Of a stretch of 64,000 nucleotides of DNA, positions 51,969-61,394 are shown in pieces. Source of the DNA: Ferdinandcohnia humi_A (GTDB lineage: Bacteria; Bacillota; Bacilli; Bacillales; Bacillaceae_L); contig JBLKRX010000009.1 in the NCBI GenBank assembly GCA_047608075.1, positions 62,001-126,000 of the forward strand, written 5' to 3'. The position numbers were made by a program, and so were the translations under genes. The notes beneath the pieces are model-generated. The model ran no database searches, was not told the DNA's origin, and saw only the letters and a list, made by a program, of their open reading frames with translations. Within the stretch, counting starts at the first letter, position 1. Each line of letters begins with the position of its first letter.

Positions 51969-51990
51969 AGACTACTAATAGAAGTAGTCT
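51969..51990 (-). terminator. Terminator of ypjP
   Basis: AGACTACT/AGTAGTCT stem with a T7 tail on the minus strand; the ypjP stop overlaps it. Confidence 0.85.
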
Positions 51991-52586
51991 TAACTCATCC
52001 ATTTTGGTGGTGTATTTTTATCCCAAAAGATTTCTCCAAGATTATGATGAGCTTGAAAGCCATCATGATAAGTATGATAATGAAAATTAAACCAATAGCC
52101 TTCTAGAGGTGGGTGATCTTTTCTTACATGAAAACGGACTATATCCTTTCCAGTTGTAGCATCGAAAATATGGAAAATTTTTTCTCCATTTCCACCTGAT
52201 GGCTTTTCTGAAATTTGTAGTTGATCTAGCTGTTCATTTGGGTATTGCTCAGCCAATACAGCAATAACTTCTTCAATCCTTGGTAATATTTCTGTTCGGA
52301 ACTCATCTTCAATAACGGGACCTATTTTACCCCCAAATTTTTCAAACGACTTCAATTCAGCCTGGGAAAGAGCGTAATCAATAAATCTTTGGCTATCGTA
52401 TCCAAATAATTTTTGTTCTTCAAACGAATATAGGCTCGGTTCAGAGCTTTGGTCATTAAAGGAATTAAACTTTTTAGGTTCATCAGAATCCGCTTGCTCC
52501 ATCGTCAGTGCAGGCGGTGGAGTTACGAGTCCAAAGGTCAATATTGTAAATGATACAACTAGGGCCTTGCGCAACCATTTGTTCAT
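51990..52586 (-). CDS. ypjP: YpjP-like exported protein
   Basis: 198 aa from the ATG behind AAAGGACG. Signal peptide at residues 5-25 (ALVVSFTILTFGLVTPPPALT). The C-terminal half is rich in His and aromatics (FHVRKDHPPLEGYWFNFHYHTYHDGFQAHHNLG), possibly a metal site. Lies near dfrA-thyA, as YpjP in B. subtilis. Function unknown; B. subtilis ypjP has been noted only as a small membrane or secreted protein. Confidence 0.8.
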   Translation of the reverse strand: MNKWLRKALVVSFTILTFGLVTPPPALTMEQADSDEPKKFNSFNDQSSEPSLYSFEEQKLFGYDSQRFIDYALSQAELKSFEKFGGKIGPVIEDEFRTEILPRIEEVIAVLAEQYPNEQLDQLQISEKPSGGNGEKIFHIFDATTGKDIVRFHVRKDHPPLEGYWFNFHYHTYHDGFQAHHNLGEIFWDKNTPPKWMS

Positions 52587-52822
52587 ACGATAACGTCCTT
52601 TCAACTACTTCTAACGTTAGAGATATTTTAACACATTCTACTAGATTATTTTACTATGAAAATAGTTTTTTTATAAAAAATAGGGATACTTACCTATACG
52701 TATATGATCCCATTAGGTTTCATTATCATGATTTTTTATTTTTATTTTCAATAAAAGTTCATAAAGATTTTGCTTTTTGGTAAAATAGATGTACTATACA
52801 TAATTGAAAGGATGAAATGAAA

Positions 52823-52900
52823 ATGGATCTTGAATATATCTTCTTTGGTGCTAGCGTTTTAACACTTGGTTTTTTCATCTATGCATGTATTACTGAATAA
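52823..52900 (+). CDS. Single-helix membrane peptide (25 aa)
   Basis: ATG 10 nt after AAAGGA (or 52817, two codons earlier). MDLEYIFFGASVLTLGFFIYACITE is mostly one membrane helix. A terminator follows at 3 bp. The short gene with good site and terminator is convincing; function unknown. Confidence 0.6.
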   Translation: MDLEYIFFGASVLTLGFFIYACITE

Positions 52901-52902
52901 CA

Positions 52903-52927
52903 AAAACCCGCTACCTTGGCGGGTTTT
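52903..52927 (+). terminator. Terminator of the 52823 peptide gene
   Basis: AAAACCCGC/GCGGGTTTT stem, 7-nt loop, T-rich tail. Confidence 0.88.
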
Positions 52928-52944
52928 GTTTTGCCACTTTTTAT

Positions 52945-53076
52945 TTATGTTCGTTTTTGTTTTCGTCTTGATGAATCCATCTTCATGTTTCCTGTTTCCT
53001 GTTCGGTTGTCCCTTGTCCCTCTACATCAGGTGAGTTGAGCCCTACTTTAGAAGGATCCTTTTTACGCTTTGGCAT
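52945..53076 (-). CDS. Small acid-soluble spore protein candidate (SspL-like, 43 aa)
   Basis: ATG behind GGAGGTGAT. Very basic and hydrophilic: MPKRKKDPSKVGLNSPDVEG at the start, SRRKQKR at the end. Length, charge and the PSKVGLNSP block recall the minor SASP SspL, which I did not confirm. No terminator is evident. If correct it is a forespore product and should have a sigma-G promoter, which I did not identify. Confidence 0.6.
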   Translation of the reverse strand: MPKRKKDPSKVGLNSPDVEGQGTTEQETGNMKMDSSRRKQKRT

Positions 53077-53134
53077 GGTATCACCTCCGTTATATAAAAT
53101 AACCAAAGGTGCACCAAAATATCAGCTTTGTTAC

Positions 53135-53917
53135 TTATGCATCAATCACACCAAAATGAAACTTTGCCGTTTTTCGTCTGAAAACAGTAAATCCGTATTT
53201 TTCAAATTGATTACTTTTCCAATGATCCTTAAGAACTACCCTCTTTTTGGCAACCCTCAATGCATCCTCGATTACTTGATCGGAAAGACTTGAATATATC
53301 GCATAATGTCGTAGCCCTTTAATCCCAACCGATTCATCAATACCTTCTTCAAACATGGGGTCAAAATAAACTATGTCGAAGCTGTTAGAAGGACAACTCA
53401 ATAGGAAACGTTCGAAGGTATCGTGTTTAACTTGAATTCGAGCCATTGCTTGGTTCATCAGAGGAATCCCTGTATCCCAACTATGAAGTCCTCCCTTGAG
53501 AAGATAATATAGATATTCATTTCCTTCAAGTGCAGTAACCTTTCCAGAATTTCCAACGACATAGCTTGCAACGATACTATCCGATCCTAATCCAAGCGTA
53601 CAGTCTAATAGTGAATCTCCTCTTGCTAGCCCGCATGCTTGTACAAAAGGATCGTGTTCACCTTTCTTGATTCGCTTGATTCGGAACATCGCAGAATTGG
53701 GATGGAAAAAGATTGGTTCATCACTTGTTTGAGGGTAGATTTCAAGACGATTTTTCCCTACAATTAATATATCATCGTTGGTCACAGCTTGAATATTCAT
53801 AATTGAACGCTTATCCCTTTTCAGATAAGGTGCATTTAGCTCCTCTGCTATTCTTTTTGCAAGGCCAATCATTTCATTATTTGTTCTTCCTGCCGTTGTC
53901 ACAATCAAACTTATCAC
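53135..53917 (-). CDS. ypiP: Class I SAM-dependent methyltransferase (YpiP, RsmJ-like)
   Basis: 260 aa. SAM-binding region LLDCTLGLGSDSIVASYVVG near residue 103 and the acid motif VTALEGN. The NPPY-like catalytic site reads YFDPMFEEG near 192, the pattern of the RsmJ 16S rRNA guanine-N2 methyltransferase group. The N-terminus MISLIVTTAGRTN is helical/Rossmann. Upstream of it lie brxA and a family B repeat. rRNA methylation is a family-level suggestion only. Confidence 0.85.
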   Translation of the reverse strand: MISLIVTTAGRTNNEMIGLAKRIAEELNAPYLKRDKRSIMNIQAVTNDDILIVGKNRLEIYPQTSDEPIFFHPNSAMFRIKRIKKGEHDPFVQACGLARGDSLLDCTLGLGSDSIVASYVVGNSGKVTALEGNEYLYYLLKGGLHSWDTGIPLMNQAMARIQVKHDTFERFLLSCPSNSFDIVYFDPMFEEGIDESVGIKGLRHYAIYSSLSDQVIEDALRVAKKRVVLKDHWKSNQFEKYGFTVFRRKTAKFHFGVIDA

Positions 53918-53924
53918 CTAAACT

Positions 53925-54085
53925 TAAGAAAGCGCAAGCTCCTTGGAAAGGTACCTCCTGTGCAAGTCCAACGAGCAAATGTTCTGTGGCAAAAAAGTCG
54001 TTCTTTGACTTTTCTTGCCACAGGTTATTTGACTTCAAGGGGCTATGTACTGGAGCTAGCAGCAAAATCTATGTTCAAAATTTTT
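53925..54085 (+). repeat. Dispersed repeat family B, copy 3
   Basis: Reads AAGCGCAAGCTCCTTGG..., CTGTGGCAAAAAAGTCG, TTTGACTTTTCTTGCCACAG (a near-perfect internal inverted repeat) and a TTCAAAATTTTT tail. It closely matches the inverted copy 4. Confidence 0.8.
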
Positions 54086-54109
54086 ACTTTCTTTATTATC
54101 CTTTTAAAA

Positions 54110-54130
54110 AGGATGTCAAGTTGACATCCT
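54110..54130 (-). terminator. Terminator of brxA
   Basis: AGGATGTC/GACATCCT stem with a short AAGTT loop and a TTTTTAAAAGG tail on the minus strand. Confidence 0.8.
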
Positions 54131-54131
54131 C

Positions 54132-54566
54132 TTAGCAATACTTATTAATAGCAGAAGCTACATTTTCCATAATTGTTTCCATTGAATTTGATTCAATCTC
54201 GTGTCTAGGAATGAAGTGGAGAACTTCTTTTCCTTTCAGCAATGCCATTGATGGTGAAGATGGTTCATAGCCTTCAAAAAACTCTCTCATTTTCGCAGTT
54301 GCTTCTTTATCCTGGCCAGCAAATACTGTTACAAGATGGTCAGGCTTTTTATCACTTGTTACGACTGCTTGAGTGACAGCAGGTCTAGCTAATCCAGCAG
54401 CACACCCACAAACAGAATTTACCACTACTAATGTAGTCCCCTCAACATTTTCCATGAATTTCTCAACGTCTTCTGCTGTTGAAAGCTCTTCAAATCCAGC
54501 ATTTACAAGCTCTTGTCGCATTGGTTTAACAATCTGTTTCATGTATTCATCATATGCCATTGACAT
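54132..54566 (-). CDS. brxA: Bacilliredoxin BrxA (YphP)
   Basis: Thioredoxin-fold protein that removes bacillithiol from mixed disulfides. 144 aa with the characteristic CGC in VNSVCGCAAGLARPA near residue 53 and the cis-proline segment PSSPSMALLK near 104. AAGGGGG precedes the start. Single gene. The gap 54567-54870 (304 bp) is AT-rich, with a -10-like TATACTATAG, and no gene. Confidence 0.93.
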   Translation of the reverse strand: MSMAYDEYMKQIVKPMRQELVNAGFEELSTAEDVEKFMENVEGTTLVVVNSVCGCAAGLARPAVTQAVVTSDKKPDHLVTVFAGQDKEATAKMREFFEGYEPSSPSMALLKGKEVLHFIPRHEIESNSMETIMENVASAINKYC

Positions 54567-54870
54567 AGAATTACCCCCTTAAGACTTATTGATATAAGCA
54601 TACTATATTTAATAATTTAAAATCAATTTTCATGTACGAATATCAAAGATTCCTTCGATTAATGCTTCCTATTAATCAGGTAACTCAATTTTTAATTTGT
54701 AACTGAATTAAATTCCTTATGACAACAAAGGGAAAATTTACAATCTGTGCGAAAAGACCTATTTTTAATAAGAAAAATACAATGACTTCCATATTTAGTC
54801 TATTTATACTATAGTAAAGTAGGATATATATTCTATTAGTTTATGATTTGCAGAAGGAAAGTGGACATCA

Positions 54871-55716
54871 ATGGACCTTAGACGTTATTTATACATATCT
54901 ACTACAATTACGATCTTTACATTTTGTATACTCCTATTTTCAAAGGTATTTTCTTCAATTGGATTCGAAAATGATGGAAAAGTTTATCCTGTTGAGTTGC
55001 ATTCAGTTAGACACGATGGATATGGGAGAGAATTAGCCCAAAATAGAGTATCAAATGAAACAGCTGTTATGTCAGCAACCAGTAAAAATTTACGTTTTAA
55101 CCAAATGAACCAAGTCTATTTGACGTTCGATGATGGTCCTACTAAATACACAAACGATATTTTAGATATATTAAAAAAACATGATGTCCAGGCTACTTTT
55201 TTTCTACTAGATGCAAATATTAAGAAGTTTCCTAAGACAGTTAAGCGAATCATAGCTGAGGGACATTCTGTAGGCTGTCATGGAGTAACTCACAGAATTG
55301 ACATGTTCTTTATGTCTCCAGAAACAGCATTAAATGAAATAAAAACCTGTAATGACAGTATTATTGCTTCCACTGGTTTTAGTAGTAAACTATACCGAGT
55401 ACCATTCGGAAGTTATCCATATATGAAACAGCCTTATCGTGATGCACTTGCTGATGAAGGATATATAATGTGGGATTGGAATATTGATAGCTATGACTGG
55501 AAGACAAATAGTTCACAGCTTGTAGTAAAAAATATTAAAGAGCAAATTATACCGTTTGAAAATGGAACGATTTCCCCTGTATTACTTATGCATGATAAAT
55601 TAGTTACTAGCAAAGCACTTGATTCTATTATTCTATTATTAAAAGAAAAAGATTTTCAGTTGGTCCGCATTTTAGAAACCAGTCAACCCGTTCAATTTAA
55701 AATGGTTAATCAGTAA
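54871..55716 (+). CDS. Membrane-anchored polysaccharide deacetylase (CE4)
   Basis: 281 aa with an N-terminal anchor helix (residues 10-31) and extracytoplasmic NodB domain from about 80. Motif 1 is TFDDGPT near 86, motif 2 is HSVGCHGVTH near 135, motif 3 near RVPFGSYPYMK, motif 4 DWNIDSYDW near 206, with metal Asp and His residues intact. The active-site set looks functional. Removes acetyl groups from peptidoglycan or another glycan. Confidence 0.88.
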   Translation: MDLRRYLYISTTITIFTFCILLFSKVFSSIGFENDGKVYPVELHSVRHDGYGRELAQNRVSNETAVMSATSKNLRFNQMNQVYLTFDDGPTKYTNDILDILKKHDVQATFFLLDANIKKFPKTVKRIIAEGHSVGCHGVTHRIDMFFMSPETALNEIKTCNDSIIASTGFSSKLYRVPFGSYPYMKQPYRDALADEGYIMWDWNIDSYDWKTNSSQLVVKNIKEQIIPFENGTISPVLLMHDKLVTSKALDSIILLLKEKDFQLVRILETSQPVQFKMVNQ

Positions 55717-55965
55717 AACAACCCCTTGGATATGACTTAACGGGTTCGGTTGAGAGGGAGAATCATTGAATTAACAATATAAACAACACATTAATTACCA
55801 ATGGAATAACAAAGAGACTAGCAGACCGAAACGTAAAATTAAGGTCTGCTTTTCTTTCTGGAAATATTTTACTGTTCTTATGTTATACTGAAGTGAGAAT
55901 GTGAAGAATTGTATTTTAAATAACGAAGCAGAAGAGTTCAAGAAGGAAAATAAGGAGGGGGAATT

Positions 55966-56572
55966 TTGAAAAGAGTATTTTCATTAAGGAACGTTATCGT
56001 TATGGCTGGTTTCATCATCCTCATACTTATTATTGTATTACAATTCGATGGTAGGGGATATACATTATGTTTTTGGTAATATAGATAACTTTGAAGTACA
56101 AACAATTCCTTATAATGGGGAAATAGAGTTTGACTTACAAGCTAATGATATATTAAATGGATTAAAGGAACCTAAAAAGCTTGAAACAATTCATAATACT
56201 GATGTATATCTTTGGTACATAGAAGAACGTGAAAATACAATAAACGGCGAGAAAGAAATAAACATTATGATTGGGTTTGACAGCCATTATAAGCCCCCAC
56301 AAGGTAAGATGGTAACCTTTACAAGAATTTCTCAAAATAATTCTAATATCACTTACTCAAGTTCAACTTTATTAGAAGTATGTAATGAAAAGGAGAACTT
56401 TGTGAATTTTGGAAAAGGGTATGGAAGTAGTAACGATGGTCGATTTGAACAACATGCTTTATTTGTATTTCCTAAAGAAGAAATAACCAAAAGTAATGAA
56501 TGGTCTTTTAAAATTAGCGGTTTACACCTACTAGAGTATAAAGAAAAAAAACTAAGCTATCGGGTACTTTAA
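55966..56572 (+). pseudogene. Frameshifted lipoprotein- or membrane-type gene, unknown family
   Basis: TTG start behind AAGGAGGGGG opens MKRVFSLRNVIVMAGFIIL..., one membrane helix, in frame 1 and stops after 38 codons. The main body (VGDIHYVFGNIDNFEVQTIPYNGE..., 56033-56572) lies in the next frame. Skipping one base near 56034-56041 joins them into one protein of about 200 aa with a helix followed by a soluble domain. The body is a mostly beta-rich domain with no recognised family. Real decay, a sequencing error, or slippage are all possible. Confidence 0.7.
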
Positions 56573-56589
56573 GTAGAACAAAAAATTTA

Positions 56590-56633
56590 AAAAAGCCTGT
56601 GTCAAAGACTACGTAGTAATCTAGATACAGGCT
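56590..56633 (-). terminator. Terminator of ypgR
   Basis: AGCCTGT-TC/GA-ACAGGCT stem with one mismatch and a 20-nt loop; a TTTTTTAAATT tail follows on the minus strand. Confidence 0.7.
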
Positions 56634-56709
56634 GTACCTTTATACAGTTGACCGTCACTCAAACGGATTTCTTTTGGAAATATACGGAATACAGCTGTAA
56701 TAAGTGATC

Positions 56710-57831
56710 TTATTTTATTTCGTTTCTGCTTTCAGTCATTTGCTTCCAGACTGAACCCTTTGCTTCTTCTCCACCCTCAATTCGTTCAATGGCAAGTTTT
56801 ATTTGCATTTTCACTTCAAATTCCGGATCATCTTCAGCTGCTTTTAAAGCAGGTAGTGCAGACTCATCACCTACTTCATATAAAAACATAGCTGCTCTCC
56901 ACCGTACTAATTTATTTGGATCTTTAAGCGCCTCTGCCATTGAAGCAATCGCTTCAGGTTTTCCTATATCTGACAGACAGTCTCCAGCAGTTCTTCGAAC
57001 GGTTACAGACTTATCTTTTAAAGCTTGATAAAGGTAAGGCAGTACCTCTGGGCTTTCAATCATTCCTAGATATACAGTTGCCAATCTTCGAATAGAAGCT
57101 TTTTCATCTTTTAAAGCCTTTACTAACACTGGTAAATCATCCTCAGATGGATCCATTTGTTCTAAGCTTGCATATCGTTTTGTCCAATCAGAATCATCAA
57201 GCATATCCAACGTAACCTTATAAGGTTGTCTCTTTTGAATTGTCGCTTTTTGTGAAATAAGAGTTACTAAACGGTCAAGTCTTTCTTTCGGATAAGCAGC
57301 TGCTAACTCTTCCACTACTTCTGAACCGATTTCATCTGAACTTCCATAGCGAACCCCTTGTTCCTTCCATTCTCTCTCAAGTACAACATTTCCAGCAGCT
57401 TCTTGAGCTTTTAATAATGCTTCTCTAAAAATTTCGGGTAATCCTACACGAACTTCCTTTTCACCATCAAGAAGCTTAACCTGCATCGGAATTCCTTTAT
57501 ACATTTGTACAAATACTTTTACTTCTCCAAAATGTTCATCAAGTTTTGGTCCTTTGTTTGTTCCGTCAGACACATCTTCACCAAAAAACTTACGTACACT
57601 TGGTAATAACTCCTGCCAATCATATTTGGCATTACGTTCTACCGCAAGGAAATCGGCTACATGATAAACACCTTTAATCCCTTCAATTGACATAATTTCC
57701 TTAATAATTGGCGGCGCTTGATCTATATTTTCTTTCTTATAATTCGTACTTTTCCCCTTTGGGAGTTCCTCGTCTAATGTAATTTTCATTGTATTAGGAC
57801 TAGGTGTTGGTTCTATTGATACGATTTTCAT
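56710..57831 (-). CDS. ypgR: HEAT-repeat protein with NifU-like N-terminal domain (YpgR, CvfC type)
   Basis: 373 aa. Residues 1-90 resemble the Nfu/NifU N-terminal scaffold domain (EPTPSPNTMKITLDEELPKG). From about 205 at least four HEAT-like repeats follow (DDLPVLVKALKDEKASIRR, EVLPYLYQALKDKSVTVRR, EAIASMAEALKDPNKLVRW). The same architecture is called conserved virulence factor C in staphylococci. It may bind Fe-S clusters or act as a scaffold; there are no CxxC motifs in the N-domain. Near ypgQ as in B. subtilis. Confidence 0.85.
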   Translation of the reverse strand: MKIVSIEPTPSPNTMKITLDEELPKGKSTNYKKENIDQAPPIIKEIMSIEGIKGVYHVADFLAVERNAKYDWQELLPSVRKFFGEDVSDGTNKGPKLDEHFGEVKVFVQMYKGIPMQVKLLDGEKEVRVGLPEIFREALLKAQEAAGNVVLEREWKEQGVRYGSSDEIGSEVVEELAAAYPKERLDRLVTLISQKATIQKRQPYKVTLDMLDDSDWTKRYASLEQMDPSEDDLPVLVKALKDEKASIRRLATVYLGMIESPEVLPYLYQALKDKSVTVRRTAGDCLSDIGKPEAIASMAEALKDPNKLVRWRAAMFLYEVGDESALPALKAAEDDPEFEVKMQIKLAIERIEGGEEAKGSVWKQMTESRNEIK

Positions 57832-58017
57832 ATTCTCCCGCTCCTTCTCCTACATAATGTCATTATCATGATTGTAGCATAGGATTCAACTATTTTTCCA
57901 TTTAGAGACCTTATTAATGGTACTTGTCTTATTTTAGCACTTATTTCCTAAATTTCTGTATTTTTGTCATAATCATTTTTGGGGCTAAATATCATTAAAT
58001 TGAATTTGATTTTTATA

Positions 58018-58133
58018 GGCTGTTTTCGCATGTAATGTTGTACAATTATTCTTTGACTAGTAATACATAGACTTTTTGAATCAGTAATTCATCCTTTCCA
58101 TAGCTCTTATCGGCAACAAGGCTTACGAAAACT
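58018..58133. repeat. Small MITE-like element C2 (116 bp)
   Basis: Inverted ends GGCTGTTTTCGCATGTAATG and CAACAAGGCTTACGAAAACT match the termini of elements C1 and A1-A3. The interior is unrelated, as for deletion derivatives. It directly precedes the NlpC/P60 gene and may carry part of its leader. Confidence 0.6.
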
Positions 58134-58177
58134 TCCTCACAAATTCTATCCCTGCACGACACCAAGGAGGATACTTT

Positions 58178-59201
58178 ATGAAAAAACGCTATGGAACACG
58201 TGAAGCATTATTTGTTACATCTGTAGCAGCAGGATTTTTCTTTGGCGCTCCACTTGTGGCTGACGCATCAGAACAACAACAAAATTTAGATCCCTTACTA
58301 GATAAAAATTATCAATTTGACACTAACCAGATACTAAGATATGGGCATACTGGTTATTCGGTAAGATTCCTTCAATTCGAATTAAAAAAATTGAACTTTT
58401 ACTTTGATACTATCGATGGCCATTTTGGACCTAGTACACAGGATGCTGTTAAACGATTTCAAGAACTGTATAATCTAAAAGCTGATGGAATTGCGGGTTC
58501 AAAAACACTAGAAATGCTAAACAAAGTGATTTTACAACCAAAGCCACCTTTTTTTACTGTTGGTGATGAGGGGCCTGAAGTCGAGCAATTACAAAGTAAA
58601 CTTCAGAAGCTCAATTATTATTTCGGATTAGTGGATGGAATCTTTGGTGAGTTCACCGAAAAAAGTGTAAAGGCATACCAAACAAAATACAAATTAGAAG
58701 CAAACGGTTTAGCCACAGAAGAAACGATTGACCATATCATGAAAAATATTAATGTGAAAGGCCCAACAATTAAAACAAGAGTTGTAAAGGTCAATACGAA
58801 TAATCTTTCAAATTCAGAAACTACTACTGATACAGAAAAAGTAGCTTCAGTGAATACAAGTGTTATTTCAGTTGCCATGAATTATATAGGTGTGCCATAC
58901 GTCTGGGGTGGGGAGTCTCCTAGTGGCTTCGATTGCAGTGGATTTTTACAGTATGTATTTGCCCAGAAAGGAGTCAGTCTTCCACGCACAGTTAGTGGAA
59001 TATGGAGCCAAGGAAATCGCGTTAATAAGCCAAGTGTAGGTGACCTGGTCTTCTTTGAAACCTATAAACCTGGACCTTCACATGCCGGTATATATTGGAA
59101 ATAATAAATTTGTTCATGCAGATTCAAGTAGCGGTATTAGTGTGGATGACTTGAACATGAATTATTGGAAAGCCCGATATTTGGGTGCAAAACGATTGTA
59201 A
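58178..59201 (+). pseudogene. NlpC/P60 cell-wall hydrolase, interrupted by a frameshift
   Basis: Signal peptide at residues 12-30, then two peptidoglycan-binding domains (YSVRFLQFELKKLNFYFDTIDGHFG near 58; PEVEQLQSKLQKLNYYFGLVDGIFG near 132) and the NlpC/P60 domain (PYVWGGESPSGFDCSGFLQYVF with catalytic Cys near 254, and HAGIY His near 305). The frame stops at 59104. The missing end (NNKFVHADSSSGISVDDL...YWKARYLGAKRL) continues in another frame to 59201. Adding TA to GGTATATATTGG would restore GIYIGNNKF. The catalytic pair survives before the break. Confidence 0.85.
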
Positions 59202-59206
59202 TTGAG

Positions 59207-59233
59207 TGGCTCGGCATATGCCGAGCCATTTTT
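59207..59233 (+). terminator. Terminator of the NlpC/P60 gene
   Basis: TGGCTCGGCA/TGCCGAGCCA 10-bp stem with a 2-nt loop region and TTTTTATTTT tail. Confidence 0.9.
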
Positions 59234-59278
59234 ATTTTGTTATGGAAAACTATATAAACTTACTGTTGTGATAACTTT

Positions 59279-59510
59279 CCATTAGGTCTATCCACGTTCA
59301 GCTCCAGCGCATAGCCAGTTTTCACCCTGAATGGCTTCTGCGATTATCTTGCTCAAAGCTTTGCTTTAAGTAACTCGAGGTCAAATAACCTGTGGCAAGA
59401 AAAGTCAAAGAGCGACTTTTTTGCCACAGAACATTTGCTTGTCGGACTTGCACAGGACGTGGCGGATCATAGTTGACGTTCCTCTTCCAAGTCGCTTGCG
59501 CTTTTGCTCC
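59279..59510 (-). repeat. Dispersed repeat family B, copy 4 (inverted)
   Basis: Reverse complement of the copy 3 pattern, with CTGTGGCAAGAAAAGTCAAAG and GACTTTTTTGCCACAG, then a GACTTGCACAGGACG block and GCTTGCGCTTTTGCTCC at the end. It reaches the stop codon of the ABC-F gene. Confidence 0.8.
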
Positions 59511-61394
59511 TTATTCATTTACAAGCTCAGAGAGCTCAGACCATCTTTCCATCAATTGTTCGAGTACTTCTGTTTCCTTTGCATGCTCATCTATCGCCTT
59601 TTGTGCTTTCTGATAATCACTACCCGCACTTTCTATTTCAGTAACTAATTGAGCCACCTTTTCTTCTTGGGCAAGAATTTTATCCTCAATTTGCTCCCAT
59701 TCAAGTTGGTCCTTATATGAAAGCTTTTTCTTTTTTGCTTTAACAGTTTCCTCATGAATAGGTTTACTTGGTTTTTCCTTTTGAGCTTTTAGAAGTGCTT
59801 CATTATTTTCCTCTAAATAATCGGAATAATCACCATAGTACGAAGTGATTTTGTTACCTTCTTCAAAAATTAAGAGATGATCTGTTACTTTATCCAGAAA
59901 ATATCGGTCATGTGAAACAGTAATAACTACCCCTGAGTAATCCCCTAGATAATCCTCTAACACTGTTAATGTTTGTGTATCAAGATCATTAGTCGGTTCG
60001 TCAAGTAAAAGCACGTTTGGCTCCCCCATAATGATTTTCAGTAAATAGAGTCTTCTTCTCTCCCCACCAGATAATTTACGAATAGGCGTCCCATGTGTAT
60101 GCATAGGAAATAAGAAACGTTCAAGCATTTGAGCAGCAGAAATCATCTTGCCATCTAAAGTATGGATTACCTCAGCTGTTTCCTTAATATATTCAATCAT
60201 TCGTTGATTTAGGTCCATATCAACACTTTCTTGAGTATAATAAGCTAGCTTCACAGTTTGTCCTATTTCAATCTCACCTATGTCAACCTGTGTTCGACCT
60301 GCGATAATATTCAGAAGTGTTGATTTACCAGTTCCATTTCTCCCAACAATGCCAATTCGATCACCAGGTTTTACAAGCAAATTTACATCCTTTAAGATTG
60401 TGGTACCATTAAAGCTTTTTGTGATGTTTTTAAGTTCAATAACCTTTTTGCCAAGTCTGCTGCCACCGATTGAGATATCGACTGATTCATTCGAAGTCGT
60501 TGTTCTTGCATTCTCAATTTCATCAAATCGTTTGATACGAGCTTTTTGTTTAGTTGTTCGGGCTTTCGCACCACGTCTAATCCAAGCTAATTCTCGTCGG
60601 TACAAGTTTTGACGTTTTAATTCAGATGCATGTTCTTGTTCAATTCGAAGCGCTTTTGCTTCTAAAAAACTACTATAGTTTCCTGTATAGCTGTATAACT
60701 TACCTTGATCAAGTTCAATGATACGATTTGTTACACGGTCAAGAAAATATCTATCATGGGTAACGACTAATAATGCTCCATTATATTTCCCTAGATAATC
60801 CTCTAACCACTTAATTGTCTCATAATCTAAATGGTTTGTTGGCTCATCTAATATAAGTAAATCGGGGACCTCAATTAAACTTTGAGCAAGCGCTACTCTC
60901 TTCTTCTGTCCACCAGATAATTCCATTACATTTTGTGTGAATTGTGTAATCCCAAGCTTTGATAAGACAGCTTTTGCATTGGAATTTGCCTCCCATGCGT
61001 TTGCAGCATCCATCCTTTGTTGCAACTCATATAATCGTTCTTGAAAAACAGAATTCATTGGTTCCTTCTCAATTTGAATGAGTGCCACTTCATATTCTTT
61101 TAATAATCGTAACAAAGGTGTATTGCCTTGGAATACCTGATCTAATACAGTATTATTATTCGAAAAATCAGGTTGCTGGGACAAATAGCTAATCGTGTAC
61201 CCTTTAGAATGAGTTATTTCACCCTTGTCTTCCTCTTCTACACCTGCAATGATTTTTAATAATGTTGATTTTCCGGTACCGTTTACTCCAATAATCCCAA
61301 TTCGCTCATTATCTGTGATACTAAAGGATATGTCTTCAAACAATAATTTCTCAGCATAGCTCTTAGCTAAATTTTCTACCGTTAAAAGCTTCAT
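59511..61394 (-). CDS. ABC-F family ATPase (Uup/YfmR type)
   Basis: 627 aa from the ATG giving MKLLTVENLAKSYAE, which overlaps the HD-hydrolase stop as ATGA. Two ABC domains: Walker A GVNGTGKST near 39 and GRNGTGKST near 345, each with an LSGGQ-type signature (LSGGQKKR, LSGGERRR) and DEPTN. Between them is the arginine/lysine-rich P-site tRNA-interaction linker (RRELAWIRRGAKARTTKQKAR). The C-terminus has a charged coiled coil as in Uup. Such proteins act at the ribosome; no drug-resistance specificity is visible. Confidence 0.92.
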   Translation of the reverse strand: MKLLTVENLAKSYAEKLLFEDISFSITDNERIGIIGVNGTGKSTLLKIIAGVEEEDKGEITHSKGYTISYLSQQPDFSNNNTVLDQVFQGNTPLLRLLKEYEVALIQIEKEPMNSVFQERLYELQQRMDAANAWEANSNAKAVLSKLGITQFTQNVMELSGGQKKRVALAQSLIEVPDLLILDEPTNHLDYETIKWLEDYLGKYNGALLVVTHDRYFLDRVTNRIIELDQGKLYSYTGNYSSFLEAKALRIEQEHASELKRQNLYRRELAWIRRGAKARTTKQKARIKRFDEIENARTTTSNESVDISIGGSRLGKKVIELKNITKSFNGTTILKDVNLLVKPGDRIGIVGRNGTGKSTLLNIIAGRTQVDIGEIEIGQTVKLAYYTQESVDMDLNQRMIEYIKETAEVIHTLDGKMISAAQMLERFLFPMHTHGTPIRKLSGGERRRLYLLKIIMGEPNVLLLDEPTNDLDTQTLTVLEDYLGDYSGVVITVSHDRYFLDKVTDHLLIFEEGNKITSYYGDYSDYLEENNEALLKAQKEKPSKPIHEETVKAKKKKLSYKDQLEWEQIEDKILAQEEKVAQLVTEIESAGSDYQKAQKAIDEHAKETEVLEQLMERWSELSELVNE

